Source: Welwitschia mirabilis (Eukaryota; Gnetophyta; Gnetopsida; Welwitschiales). Taken from it: DNA of 64,000 nt. The notes under the pieces were generated by a model. The model did not search any database. It was not told the origin of the DNA and saw nothing but the letters and a program-made list of their open reading frames with translations. Where the stretch lies: NCBI GenBank assembly GCA_051453625.1, contig JBOZIK010000001.1, positions 100,679,034 to 100,743,033 on the forward strand. Reading direction: 5' to 3'. The translations under genes were made by a program, and so were the position numbers. Positions 11,691-23,032 of the stretch are shown here, in pieces. Position 1 is the stretch's first letter, and every line of letters starts with the position of its first letter.

Positions 11691-13610
11691 TTGAGTGAGA
11701 AAAAATTTACTAAGAATTGTACATTTTTACTTTCTCCTCACTCGGTCCTTTCACAACTTAGAATATTTAGGATTTTTTGTAAGTATTTCTAAAAAGGAAA
11801 GTTGACGTTTACCTATTACATTAAGATTTTTAAGTGTTCATCAAAGATAGGATTTATATTTAATTAATTAAGTCAAGCAGTAGATGGTTTTTTTTTTCTT
11901 TATTTCCTTGTGAAAAGTTTTTATTAGAGGTTTTAATATGTGATGTTGATGGAAAGTCGTATGAGTCCAAAGTTTTTACATCATCTTTTTCATTCTCATT
12001 ACTCTTGGAATTTGAGACCTCATGGTAGGAGGTGTTGTATCATTTCCACTTCTTGTTACTACTTTTAAATCTCTCCTAAGCTCATTTAAGTTGGGTAATG
12101 GTTAAGATGCATGAGATCCTTATGGTCTTTAGTTGGCAAGAATTGTTTGTTGGAGCACATTCACTAAGTTTTCAATATTTTTATTAGTCTTTTCAATATT
12201 GTTATTGGTTCTTTTAATATTGCCATTAGTCTTTTCTTGCATTCTTTTTAATTATGCTATAGATTCCTTGAGTGGATCATGTTGAAAGTTTGAATTTCTG
12301 AATCTATTTTTAAAAGGTTTTCATGTTGATTATCCACCTAGTTTTTGTTGAAATTGAGATTGAATTTTGAAATTATGTGTTCTTTGGTTGAAAGAACAAA
12401 CTTCCTCAAACATCTTTTCTTTACAAGTTGGCAAAAAGGGACATTCTTTAGTTGGATGAAAGTCATCTTCACAAATTTCACAAGTTGAAGTGGTGTTTTT
12501 ATCTCTTACTATCTTTAAATCAAGTATCAATTATGTGTATTTTGCTAAGATGATAGTAAAATCTTTAAGTAGGTTGGCTAGATTTCCCCTTTCTTCTTCC
12601 TTATCATGTTTAACTTCCTTTAAATCTTTTATGATTTAACCTATAGTTTAATTTTCTTTAATGGCTTTAAGCCATGTTTGAATTATTTCTACCAAGTTTT
12701 CCAACATACTCAATACATCATCTAAGCCTAAATTCAACTAATTATCTCCATAAGAAAAGTCTACAAGTTGTTTAGTTTGATAATCCAATTCACTAGAGAA
12801 ATAATTAACTAACCCTACTTTACTAAATTCATCAATTGAGTTGGCATGACTAGCTAAGATAAAATGTTCATAAGCTGTGGAATAATCCTCATGAGGTTGT
12901 TGAAAATTAGTCATTTCTTTTCTTCTCTTTTTCATGGAACTTTCACTCAAAAATCATTTGATAAGAACTTCTTGTACTTAACTCCAAGATTTAATACTCT
13001 TATGTGGAATGGTTTTAAGATAAAATTTTACCCTTCCTCTAAGTGTGACTAGAAAAATAATCATATAGGTATAGTCACTAATACATTTTTTTCATTTCTT
13101 GAGGTAAGCATAAGTTATTTAATGTCAGCTATATGTTGGAAAGGGTCTTCCTCAGGTCCTCCCGAAAAAGTTGGATAAGCACTTAGGTTTCTTTATTCTA
13201 GATCATCACTGGGAGGTAGATCAAAAGGATTTTTAAGTGCATGTTTTTTATTAGTAATTAAATCTCTAAGAGTAATGTTTGCATTTGAGGAAGAAGTTTC
13301 TATTATGTGGGATATTGGATGAAGCAACTTGCTTTTGTTTCTACAATGATTTTGATACATTTGACATATTCAAAAAAAACATGATCTACTTTTATCCTAT
13401 AATTTTTTTTACCAAATTTGATTCTAAAATAATAAAAGTAGAAAAACATTCTTTTTCAATTCTAGGAATTTTCATACCTGGGGTGTGCATACCTAGATTT
13501 TACTCAAAGTCGAATAACCCTTTTTAGATGTTTTCTTCAATCAAGTTCTACTATCTCTAATATTTCATCTTTTTATGAGAATTTACCATGTCCTTTCATG
13601 CTTAGACAGT
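11691..13610 (-). pseudogene. gag: gag of element A (broken)
   Basis: Gag forms the virus-like particle. Pieces in order on the minus strand: TLRDLITNKKHALKNPFDLP (near 13230-13290), PTFSGGPEEDPFQHIADIK (13140-13190), RGRVKFYLKTIPHKSIKSW (about 13000-13050), ESSMKKRRKEMTNFQQPHED and VNYFSSELDYQTKQLVDFS (12738-12950), and a CCHC zinc knuckle CEICEDDFHPTKEC at 12441-12482 with perfect C-x2-C-x4-H-x4-C spacing. EVCSFNQRTHNFKIQ follows. The order and the paralogues in B and E make it the same family. The N-terminus lies near 13.6 kb; the start codon is not certain. Many frameshifts. Confidence 0.8.
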
Positions 13611-13986
13611 AATTTAAAAAAAAAGTTATCGTTCACCTAGTTGTGGGAATAACAAGAAGGACAACAATCATAGTAATAGAAAACCAAAACTTAGAAATAT
13701 TACTAAAAGAAAAAATAATAGACTATCATCCAAGTTATCATTAGAACAATAGAGAAGATGATAGTACTTTTATTATTAAACTATGAATAGAAGAAAAATT
13801 ACAAAAGTAAAAAAAAATTTAAAATTTCAGAACTATTGTGTCCAATATCATTGGAACGATAGAGAGGATGNNNNNNNNNNATCTAAACTATACCAAAAAT
13901 ATAGTACTATTTCAAAATAAATAACCTAAATAGAAAATTCGAGGTACTTATTTAGATAGTGATAATCCATTAGCTTTTTACAGCAT
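13611..13986 (-). other. 5' leader of element A
   Basis: Between PBS and gag. Contains two palindrome-like motif copies (ATCGTTCACC...GGGAATAAC at about 13628-13662 and TCCAATATCATTGGAACGATAGAGAGGATG at 13841-13870) of the type found in the LTRs, and a 10-N gap at 13871-13880. Confidence 0.5.
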
Positions 13987-14004
13987 TCCTTGATAATTAT
14001 GCCA
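13987..14004 (-). other. primer-binding site of element A (tRNA-Asp type, decayed)
   Basis: The plus strand reads TCCTTGATAATTATGCCA; the 3' end of plant tRNA-Asp is TCCCCGGCAACGGCGCCA. 10 of 18 positions agree, and seven of the eight differences are C-to-T or G-to-A. It lies 6 bases from the LTR edge, as expected. Convincing mainly because the element B copy at the equivalent place is closer. Confidence 0.6.
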
Positions 14005-14010
14005 AAATAT

Positions 14011-16109
14011 TGCAGTGTGAATTTATGCAATCCTAAAGCCCTTTAGATAAAATCAGTAAATCAAATTACTTGGAAAAAAACACATGCTAGTATAGACAGG
14101 AGTTCACTTNNNNNNNNNNNNNNNNNNNNNNNNNNNNNNNNNNNNNNNNNNNNNNNNNNNNNNNNNNNNNNNNNNNNNNNNNNNNNNNNNNNNNNNNNNN
14201 NNNNNNNNNCATTCCTTGATAATTATGCAAAAATATTGCAGTGTGAATTTATGCAATCCTAAAACCCTTTAGATAAAATCAGTAAATCAAATTACTTGGA
14301 AAAAAACACATGCTAGTATAGACAGGAGTTCACTTGAATGTAATAATCCCAATAAAGGCACTAGGCTAAAATTTAGAGAATTGATTTCTAAAGGTATTTT
14401 TAGTCTTTTTATTTTTTAATAACTAAAAGTAAATAATAAGATNNNNNNNNNNNNNNNNNNNNNNNNNNNNNNNNNNNNNNNNNNNNNNNNNNNNNNNNNN
14501 NNNNNNNNNNNNNNNNNNNNNNNNNNNNNNNNNNNNNNNNNNNNNNNNNNNNNNNNNNNNNNNNNNNNNNNNNNNNNNNNNNNNNNNNNNNNNNNNNNNN
14601 NNNNNNNNNNNNNNNNNNNNNNNNNNNNNNNNNNNNNNNNNNNNNNNNNNNNNNNNNNNNNNNNNNNNNNNNNNNNNNNNNNNNNNNNNNNNNNNNNNNN
14701 NNNNNNNNNNNNNNNNNNNNNNNNNNNNNNNNNNNNNNNNNNNNNNNNNNNNNNNNNNNNNNNNNNNNNNNNNNNNNNNNNNNNNNNNNNNNNNNNNNNN
14801 NNNNNNNNNNNNNNNNNNNNNNNNNNNNNNNNNNNNNNNNNNNNNNNNNNNNNNNNNNNNNNNNNNNNNNNNNNNNNNNNNNNNNNNNNNNNNNNNNNNN
14901 NNNNNNNNNNNNNNNNNNNNNNNNNNNNNNNNNNNNNNNNNNNNNNNNNNNNNNNNNNNNNNNNNNNNNNNNNNNNNNNNNNNNNNNNNNNNNNNNNNNN
15001 NNNNNNNNNNNNNNNNNNNNNNNNNNNNNNNNNNNNNNNNNNNNNNNNNNNNNNNNNNNNNNNNNNNNNNNNNNNNNNNNNNNNNNNNNNNNNNNNNNNN
15101 NNNNNNNNNNNNNNNNNNNNNNNNNNNNNNNNNNNNNNNNNNNNNNNNNNNNNNNNNNNNNNNNNNNNNNNNNNNNNNNNNNNNNNNNNNNNNNNNNNNN
15201 NNNNNNNNNNNNNNNNNNNNNNNNNNNNNNNNNNNNNNNNNNNNNNNNNNNNNNNNTGTGGAATGGAAATAACAATACAAACTTAAACTAACCAAAGTCA
15301 ACCTTAACAAAGGTTTCCCTTATGATCTAAATAAATTATAGAATTATTGCTTAAACTATAATCAACTTAAACTATAAGGGACATAAATAAAATTAAAATG
15401 AAAAGAGTAATTGTATTGATTCATAGAACTTTACATCCACTTATAATAAAGTAGCAACACCTTAGTGGAAGAGACTTAGCCTAACACCAGGAAAACTTTT
15501 CTTTGTAGCTACTGGATGAACCTCTTGTCCTTCAATCTTCTTTCATAATTATATTGGATATAAAAGGTCTAAGAGTGAAGGAGGAAAAGGATATTTATAG
15601 TTTTATATTGAAGTTCTAGAAGCTTAATTCTAGAAGTCAGAAAAGAAACCCTAATAGCCCAAATGGGTTGCATGTCCCCATTACAAAGATAAATCTTTCC
15701 AATCATAGGAAAATAACTATTGTCCTAACTTTCATGAAAACGACAGAGGAGGAACCAACCTATATTAAAAAGACACTCCATTAGCTTTAGGCCCCACTAT
15801 CAACGTTGCAGTTTTTATCCATGTTAGTAATACTATTGTCCTGCCTGTCGTGAGGATGACAGAGGGGATGACATTCTTCTTCATCTTTGATCTCAATAAG
15901 GAATCAATCTTCTACATGTGAATCTTTCTTCCAAAGTATGTAATATCAGAATAAGCTGAAGAATCCTTCAAATATGGTAAGAATCAAATGTTTCAATGAT
16001 CATCCTATCAGTTCTCCATAATCATCAGTATTGCATCCAAACCTATATAAATGTCCTACAAAAGAACTCAAAATACACCGTCAAATTCCTATAGATTGGC
16101 ATTGAAGTA
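14011..16109 (-). repeat. 5' LTR of element A, split by gaps
   Basis: Pairs with 3559-4714. The start TGCAGTGTGAATTT occurs twice (14011 and about 14234) because the 125 bases before the gap at 14110-14209 are repeated after it. A second gap at 14443-15256 removes part of the LTR. From 15256 to 16109 it is collinear with 3870-4714. Motif copies GTCCT...CAGAGG at 15727-15756 and GTCCTGCCTGTCGTGAGGATGACAGAGGGGATGAC at 15838-15872. Confidence 0.8.
15590..15600 (-). promoter_or_regulatory. TATA box in element A 5' LTR
   Basis: The minus strand reads CTATAAATATC. The same position in the other LTR is CTATAAATATG (4195-4205) and in the element B LTR CTATAAATAG (16849-16858). Conservation between families supports a pol II promoter; activity today is unknown. 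Confidence 0.55.
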
Positions 16110-16204
16110 GGCTTAGAAAGAATTCATGACTAAAGATCTAATTCCTGTATAGTATGACAAGGATATAATCTACCTTAAGTAAAGTGAAATATGGTATTTA
16201 TAGG

Positions 16205-17546
16205 TGTTGTAATGTGACTTTCTACTTTAGAATCTGATTTTCTTCAATGTATCTATAATCCAAACATTTGGAAATTGAATTTATAATTGCATGCACAAAA
16301 GAAACTTGTATAGTGGGATTAACCCAAAATGTGATAATCTAGAGAAGAATTATAATCAGAAATTAAAAAATTAATTTCCATAGAGTAAAAGATGATATGA
16401 CTTTCTGATTTTCTAAAATTGAAATCTAATTTGAAAGTAATAAAAATGTAACAAATGAAATAAATGAAAATGAAATGAAATAAATTGAGATATAAATGAA
16501 GGAATGTAATCTAAATGAAAGCAGCAATATATTAACCAATCTATTATCACTTAGATAAACCCTCATAATTTATATTAGTTACAAAATAATACCAGTAAAT
16601 TGCAATGAACATAAACTGTAAGGAATATAAGAGAATTTCATAAGAAAACATAATTAGATCAATCTTTATTAAATTGATTAAATTGTTCTACATCCGTTTG
16701 CAAGAAAAAGCTCCTTAATGAAGGAATCATGGGCTAACAATAAGGACATCTTTATCTTAAGTCAAGATGGATACTTTTGCCATTTAATCTCTAATTTTTC
16801 ATAAGATAAATATGTAGAAAAAGATGATCAAATGTGGTTTAAAAGGGTCTATTTATAGTTTAGAATTAGAGGTTGATTGGTCCATAGGATGTGATGTTAA
16901 ATGACTTAACTAAAGCTAAATCTTATTATAAGCATGATTATTTTTTTAACAAATAACTAGTTATCATCCACTTATGTTATTTGGATGATAAGGTAAATAA
17001 CACCTCCAACTGCTTGTAAATACATGACAAGTAATTATCTAGTCAATTTTTTTTATTAATAATCATCTTCTTATGTCATTTAGATGACAGAAATAGATGA
17101 CAACTCCAAACTTAGGCATTTCTAATTTATTTTTCTTGATAGTTATCACGAGTGTCTTAGAGATGATTAGGTGAATGATACCATCATTTTAACTTCATCA
17201 ACTTTGATCATTAACCCTAAGTGTAACCTTGGCCTTTAATATTTTTTCATGATCAACTTCATTCCTTAGCTATTTTTTAACTCATGTGAAATCTGTCATG
17301 ATTTTCATAATGTAAAGTACTCTTATGCTGATAGTCTAGGTAGCCTTTGACTCATCATCTTATAAGGTAGAATAGAGAAGGCTTTAATTTTCATAATAAA
17401 GGAGTCAAATTCAATAGGAAATATGTCTAACTTATGTTCATCTTGAGGTTCTAATGGAATTTTTATATTCTTTAAGAAATCTATCTAAATGACCTAAAAA
17501 TATCCTTAGTTATGGTATTAAATACAACCAATTTGGCCTTACAACA
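16205..17546 (-). repeat. 3' LTR of element B
   Basis: Pairs with 35692-37017; for instance the stretch TTGAATTTATAATTGCATGCA occurs in both (about 16273 and 35763). Edges TG (16205) and CA (17545-17546). TATA-like CTATAAATAG on the minus strand at 16849-16858. Three palindrome-like motif copies between 16957 and 17200 (TCATCC...GGATGA and variants). A third, truncated copy lies at 20767-21679. Confidence 0.85.
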
Positions 17547-17560
17547 AAACCCCCACTTAG
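17547..17560 (-). other. polypurine tract of element B
   Basis: The minus strand reads CTAAGTGGGGGTTT directly before the LTR start TGTTGTAAGG. This is where plus-strand DNA synthesis would be primed. The duplicate at 21680-21692 reads CTAAGTGAGGGTC. Confidence 0.65.
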
Positions 17561-18211
17561 CCTTGTCAGTTCTTAACAAAGTAAGTAGATACTTCTAGGT
17601 TTCAAGTCAAATTGATAAAGATAAATAATTATTGAAGCATATAAATAAAATTTAGAGATTTTACGATATGGATTCACAATCAGCACTGACTAGACATATT
17701 GTTCCATGTTAAAAATTAGCAAAGGAAATCTTTCATCCAAAATATTTTTTGTTGTTAATATGTTAAGCTAAATTTATTGTCCTTATAATGTTCCTAATAT
17801 TATGTTTTACATTAGCTTCACTTTAATATTGTAAAAAGAGGGTTCTATTTTAAAACCATCCTTGGGGATGTTTAGGTAGAGATGGGGCATATGTCAAGAA
17901 AGAAATGATACCCTTTTTAGGATTTTAGCTTTTAGTTCTTGGCTATAACGGTTGGCCTATTTAATGGTGATGTGTTTTTTTTTCTTTATAAATAAGATAG
18001 AGTTGAAAGAGCTCTGTAAGAAATTCTTGTTTGAGGTTTGTTGTTGGCTTGAAGCATATTCTTTGCCTATAATCTCGAAAGAAGTTAATAGAGCTTTCCA
18101 TTATTTTCCCATGGTTTTTCCATCATTGAAGTTTTTCATATAAACCGTTATGTCTCTGTGTTTTATTGCTATTTTTTTAATCACTTTACTATTATGTATT
18201 TTCATAATACT
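17561..18211. other. end of element B 3' noncoding region and 5' LTR remnant of element F
   Basis: The left part (to about 17750) resembles the sequence after the element A 3' LTR (CTTAGCCTTGTCAGT). The right part, read on the plus strand, has LTR features of a chromovirus: CCTATTTAATGG, a stretch rich in GAGTTGAAAGAGCTCTG, and an end TTTTCATAATAC directly before a primer site. The switch point is not visible. The whole stretch is repeated at 21680-22353. Confidence 0.55.
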
Positions 18212-18223
18212 TGGTATTAAAGC
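18212..18223 (+). other. primer-binding site of element F (initiator tRNA-Met type, decayed)
   Basis: TGGTATTAAAGC against the canonical plant TGGTATCAGAGC: two differences, C-to-T and G-to-A. It follows the LTR end and is followed by gag. An intact copy of the site lies at 22354-22365. Confidence 0.75.
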
Positions 18224-18299
18224 TCTAGGTCTGAAGCTCACTCGCTTTGATGATAAAGTTTATCCTTCCATCTATGTTTTAGGAAAGTGACAATCCTAC

Positions 18300-19120
18300 T
18301 ATGGCTGAGGCCTATTTAACCAAGCTTAATATACTCTTTCATACTTGATATCTAAGCCCTAAAGAAAAAGCTACACTTGCTATATTTTAGTTAGAGATAC
18401 TTACTAACTAAGCCCCAAAGAAAAATCTATGCTTGCTTAGTTAGAGGATGTTGCAACATTATGATGGAAAATAAAAAATTTAACAAAAGGATTGATTGCA
18501 AGGTTAAAAGTCCTTGGGATGACTTCATTTGGCTTTTTAAGGCTTCATATGTATATGAATACTATTATTAATTAAAAACCAAGAAATTTTATGCCTTGAG
18601 ACAAGAGAAAATGTCTATTTTTGAATATAAATAAAAGTTTATAGTTTATTACAGTATGTTCCTCATTTGAATCATGATGAAAAAGGTGAAAGTGAGAAGT
18701 TCTTGGATGAACTTAACCCTACTTTCAATCCTAGTAATAATGCCCTCAATTCTTACAAAACCATTACCAAGGCTAAGATTTCACAGAATAATTAGCTTGA
18801 GAGGAAGCAAATATAAGGGTCATTACATAAGGAGTCAACTTTGTGTCCTTAATTTTATAAGACAAGAGTGGGACTATTTAGAAGACTACTAGTTTCAAAA
18901 GAAATAAGTTTAGCTCTCTAAGGCAAGAAAAGCTAGTTAACTTGCAATATAAGACTTTCAAGATTAACTCCTTTAAGAATACAATTCAAGAAAATGCATC
19001 ATCACTAGGCATCTATTGTTTTGGATATGGGGGAATCATCATATTGTTGTTTGTGCTACTCATGAGACATTTCTCCTAAAGGCATATTATTCATGTGGTG
19101 ATATGTGATACTTGGTTAAA
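18300..19120 (+). pseudogene. gag: gag of element F (broken)
   Basis: Begins near ATGGCTGAGGCC at 18300 (MAEAYLTKLNILFHT). The clearest gag match is FYALRQEKMSIFEYK (about 18581-18625) followed by YSMFLI, corresponding to the chromovirus L-QG-M-V-EYE---LS-YVPHL motif. An out-of-frame continuation starts MMKKVKVRSSWMNL at 18674. Near 19078-19125 YYSCGDM is a possible zinc-knuckle remnant. Numerous stops. Confidence 0.6.
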
Positions 19121-19699
19121 GTTTATTTGAGGAGGTTTGACTTTTGTCCTAAGATGAGTAGGATAGGTAGCTTATCAAATTTCAAAAAAAAGCTTCATTT
19201 AATAATGACTCCACAGATTATGGAACCCTAGGCATCTATTATTAGGAGTTTAGATATGATTAAGAATTAATTTATAAATATTCTATTAAATTATGGGTTA
19301 ATTCTTTCCTTCATATTCTCCAAATGTAGTAGAATATGTAATTTAAATTGGATATGTTATTAGGTTATTGGATGATAAATCTAGTTGATGGGTCATATAT
19401 AAAGGTTTCCAAAGTTATGTACTAGTGTTCTGTTTCCTTAGAAGGAATCACTTGTTATGAAGATCTTATAGTAATCAATTTACTAAGCTTAAATCTAGTC
19501 TTAGGTATAGGCTGGTTAGAATCACAGTAGGCCACTATATTTTGTGAAAATTAGGGGATTTAATTTGTGTTATCATGGTAAGATAAGATCATTCATGGGA
19601 GCTTGCCTTTTAATTATTCTAATTGGTTGTGGAAAATTTAACTTTTTTGAAAAAGGGAGAAATAAGTCTATTTGGTAATGCTTCATTCTTTTACTATAA
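19121..19699 (+). other. degenerate protease region of element F
   Basis: Lies between the gag zinc knuckle and the RT. No intact D-S/T-G motif could be read. Protease is expected here from the position only. Confidence 0.3.
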
Positions 19700-20235
19700 A
19701 TAAGAAGCCTATAACCTTAGGACTTGTAGTAGAAGAATATTTGAATATGTTTACAGAGTAACTTCCAAGGATGCCTATTAAACAAGATGTTAAACTTGCA
19801 ATAGACATCAAATCTAAAGTAGCACCTATGTCTTGAGCTCCTTATCAGATGGATCCCTCTAAATTAGTTGACTTATAAGTACAGCTACAAAGACTTCTTA
19901 ATAAAGGATTCATCTATCCTAGCATATCTTCATGGAGAGCCCTCATAGTGTTCATTAAGAAGAAGAATGGATCTTTAAGGCTATGCGTTACTTACTGAGA
20001 GTTCAATAAGGTAACAATAAGGAATAAATATCCCATGTCATACATCGATGAACTATTTAATCAAGTAAAAGATTCTAAGATCTTCTTAAAGATTGATCTA
20101 AAATTAGGATACTACCAAGTCTACATGCGTGAAGGAGATATTTACAAAATAGATTTTTGTACTCAGTATGGAGATATTCATAGTTCCCTAGGGTTAGTGA
20201 CATATTACCAAAGATTTATTGAGAATTTTTCTTGA
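19700..20235 (+). pseudogene. pol: reverse transcriptase of element F, active site deleted
   Basis: The plus frame reads [82 protein letters not shown], and then KIFLKIDLKLGYYQVYM, closely following the chromovirus RT from the pro-RT linker to motif B. After YGDIH (about 20180) it jumps to LGLVTYYQRFIENFS, which in intact elements lies beyond the Y-x-D-D site. The catalytic centre is thus lost by an internal deletion. Two stops lie upstream. Confidence 0.88.
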
Positions 20236-20339
20236 AAAGTAGCCCCTTTAACTTAACATCTATGAAAGAGTGACAAAATTTGCTAGACTAATAAGAGTAA
20301 AAAAGCCTTTGATATTAAAAGACACATTATTAAGAATCT

Positions 20340-20735
20340 TGATCTCATTATGCCAGAGGCAGAAAAGCCATTTGTGGTATTCATGTATACATTAGAAGAA
20401 GGTGTAGGCTGTGTTCTTATGCAAAATGATAATGTCATAGCTTATGTATCATGCCAACTAAAGAAGAATAAATGCAATTATCTAGTGCATGATTTAGAAT
20501 TAGCAGCAATTTTACATGCTTTAAGGATTTAAAGACACTATCTATATAGAGAAAAATTTGAAGTGTTTATGCATCACCAGAGTCTAAAATATCTCTATTT
20601 CCAAAATGATCTTAATGCCAGACAACATAGATGGATCAAATTCCTTAATGACTATGATTTTAATATCATTTATAAAGAATGATCTTATAATAAAGTAGTT
20701 GATGCCTTGAGTAGATGACATCAGTTAAATTTTAT
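20340..20735 (+). pseudogene. pol: RNase H domain of element F
   Basis: Starts [20 protein letters not shown], then [33 protein letters not shown] (to 20532), then after a stop RHYLYREKFEVFMHHQSLKY, LNARQHRWIKFLNDYDFNII and NKVVDALSR (about 20710). The order is that of chromovirus RNase H. The catalytic T-D near the start has become M-Y and the T-D-H is M-H-H, so it is inactive. Confidence 0.88.
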
Positions 20736-20766
20736 GATGTGTTTCTACCCTTATAATCTTTATCAA

Positions 20767-22436
20767 TTTTAAAATAATGCACCTAGATTGTAATCAACAT
20801 AAACTATAAATAATATAAGTGAATTTCATAAGAAAATATAATTCAATCGATCTTTATTAAATTGATCAAATTGTTTTACATCCACTTACAAGAAAAATCT
20901 CCTCAATGGAGGAATCATAGCCTAACAAGAAGGAAATCTTTCTCCTACTCCAAGATGGATTTCTTTGCCCTTTAATCTTTAATATGTCATAAGATTAAGA
21001 TGTAGAAAAATATGATCAAACTTGGTTTAAAAAGGTCTATTTATGGTTTAGGATTGAAGGTTGATTAGGCCAAAGGATGTGATGTGAAATGACTTGACTA
21101 AAACTAACTTTTACTATAATAATAATTAAGTTTGTGACAAATAACTGACTATCATCCACCTATGTTGTCTGGGTAACTAAGTAAACAACACGTCCAACTG
21201 CTTGTGGATGTATAAAAAGTGGTTTTCTAGTGTTTTTTCAAGTGATAGTCATCTTCTTATGTCATCTAGACGACATATGTAGATGGCGGTCCCAAACTTA
21301 GGGCTTTCTTATTTAATTTTCTTGATAGTTGTATCGAGTGTCTTCTAGATGATTATGTGAATGACACCATCATTGTAACTCCATCAAATTTAATAATCAA
21401 CCTTGAGTATCATCTTGACTTCTAATATTTTTTCATGATCAACTTCATTCCTTAGTTTTGTTATGACTCATGTTAATGGTCTAGTTAGCCTTTTGATCAT
21501 CATCTCATAGGGTATAATAGATAAGTCTTTAATCTTCATAAGAAAGGAATCAAATTCAATAGGAAATATTTCTAACTTATATTCATCATGAGCCTCTAAT
21601 ATTCTTTAAGAAATCTATCTAAATAACCTAAAATATCCTCAAGTATGCTATTAAATATAACCAGTTTGACCTCATAACAAGACCCTCACTTAGTCTTATC
21701 AGTTCCTAACAAAGTAAGTAGATAAATCTAGGTTGCAATCTAAATTAACAAAGATTAATAATTATTTGAATACATAAATCAAATTCAGAGATCTTATCAT
21801 ATGGGTTCTCAATCAATACTAACTAGACATATTGTTCCATGTGAAATGTTGTTAAAGGAAATGTGTTATTTGGTATGTCATCTGAATGATAGGACAAATT
21901 CTAGATATGTTAAGCAAAATTTATTATCTTTGTAACATTTCTAATATTATATTTTATGTTGGCTTCACTTTCATATTAAAAGAAGGTTTCTATTTTAAGA
22001 TTGTCCTTGGGGGTATTAGGTAGAAATGGAACATGTATCAAGAGAGGAATCATACCCTCTTTAGAGTTTTGACTTAGAGCCATAATTAGCTGTAATTCTT
22101 AACCTATTTAATGGTAATGTGGGGGTTTTTTGTAAGAGAGAGTTGAGAGAGCTCTATGAGGCATTCTTTCCTGCAGCTTGTTGTTAGCTTAAAGCCTGAT
22201 CTATGATTGTAATCTTTGAAGAAGATAATAAAGATCTACATTGCTTTCCCATGGTTTTGCCCCTTATTGGTGTTTTTCATATCAATCGTTGTGTCTTTGT
22301 CTTCTCTTGCTGGTTTTTTTAATTTGTTTGCTATTGAGTATTTTCATAACACTTGGTATCAGAGCACTAAGTTTGGAGCTCACACACTTTGATGATAAGC
22401 TTTTTGTCCACCCATCTCAGTATCTTTCTTTAGAAT
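20767..22436. repeat. duplicate of 16590-18290 (element B LTR, polypurine tract, element F LTR and PBS)
   Basis: Collinear with 16590-18290 over its whole length: truncated element B LTR (20767-21679), polypurine tract, element F LTR remnant and primer site. By eye the copies differ at roughly one position in eight. It begins about 35 bases after the RNase H end and stops just before the integrase C-terminus. It contains no N gap. It is either a real tandem duplication of a nested-element boundary followed by deletions, or a join of diverged copies. Confidence 0.8.
22354..22365 (+). other. primer-binding site, intact (initiator tRNA-Met type)
   Basis: TGGTATCAGAGC, identical to the canonical plant retrotransposon site complementary to initiator tRNA-Met. 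It is preceded by the LTR end TTTTCATAACA. Only about 80 bases later the sequence is already integrase C-terminus, so gag and most of pol are missing downstream of this site. Confidence 0.9.
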
Positions 22437-22448
22437 AATTTTCTTACA

Positions 22449-22980
22449 ATAGCAGTTTTCAAGCCTTCATTAGAATGCTTCTTTTGAAGCTCTGTATGGT
22501 AGGCCATATCTAACTCCAACTTCTTAGAATGCTAAAGAAGATCTATGCATACCAAATGAGATTAGCTCTTGAATTTGTAGTTAAGAATCATGTATTTATA
22601 AAAGTTTTATCGGTTATAGGGATTTATAGAGGGGTTAGCAAGACTAGGTTGTCACCTTGTTTTATAGGATCCTATGAGATTCTAGAAAGAATCGGCCCCA
22701 TGTCTTATTTTTTGACTCTTCCCTTAGCTATGAAACGTATTCATAATGTATTTCATGTGTCTATGCTATAAAAGTATGTTTTTGATCCCTTTCATGTGAT
22801 TTCCTTAGATACTATTCAATTGGCAATTGATTACTTGTACCCCGAGAGTTCAGAATGTATCCTCAAGTGGAAGACAAGGCTCCTACAAATGAGAAGTGTG
22901 GCCCAAGTAAAAGTGCTATGGAAACATTATTCTATGGCTGAGGTAACATAGGAGTCTGAAGATGACATGTTAAAAAACTA
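22449..22980 (+). pseudogene. pol: integrase C-terminus of element F
   Basis: The plus strand reads YNSSFQAFIRM, FEALYGRPYLTPTS (after a frameshift), then ALEFVVKNHVFIKV, TRLSPCFIGSYEILERIGPM, LPLAMKRIHNVFHVSML (to 22771), and after a stop DPFHVISLDTIQLAIDYLYP, VAQVKVLWKHYSMAEVT and ESEDDMLKNYS. The L-P-FIGP-EI-ERIG and HNVFHVSML motifs are typical of chromoviral integrase tails; the final part matches Del/Tekay. No chromodomain can be read. It ends about 40 bases before the purine tract. Confidence 0.88.
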
Positions 22981-23021
22981 TTCTTTTTGTTTGAACATTA
23001 GTTTGTACAAGGAAATTCCTT

Positions 23022-23032
23022 AAAGGGAAGAA
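23022..23032 (+). other. polypurine tract of element F
   Basis: AAAGGGAAGAA directly before TGAAATACCCCC, the LTR start of Del/Tekay-type elements. Confidence 0.65.

Larger units (their letters stand above)
3559..16109 (-). mobile_element. element A: Athila-like Ty3/gypsy LTR retrotransposon, degenerate
   Basis: Minus-strand element. From right to left: 5' LTR (14011-16109, with gaps), tRNA-Asp-like primer site (13987-14004), leader, gag (to about 11.9 kb), protease, acidic linker, reverse transcriptase, RNase H, integrase, a long 3' noncoding region and the 3' LTR (3559-4714). The domain order PR-RT-RH-IN is that of Ty3/gypsy. The primer site, the FMDDF-type RT and the protease context point to the Athila lineage. 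Every domain has stops or frameshifts, so the element is dead. No target-site duplication was seen: the left flank is TATTA and the right flank GGCTT. Part of the integrase and of the RT start is present twice across N gaps. Confidence 0.8.

Noticed and set aside
22354-22365. Possible tRNA-Met gene fragment
   Set aside because: Only the 12 bases complementary to the tRNA 3' end are present, directly after an LTR end, so it is a primer-binding site.
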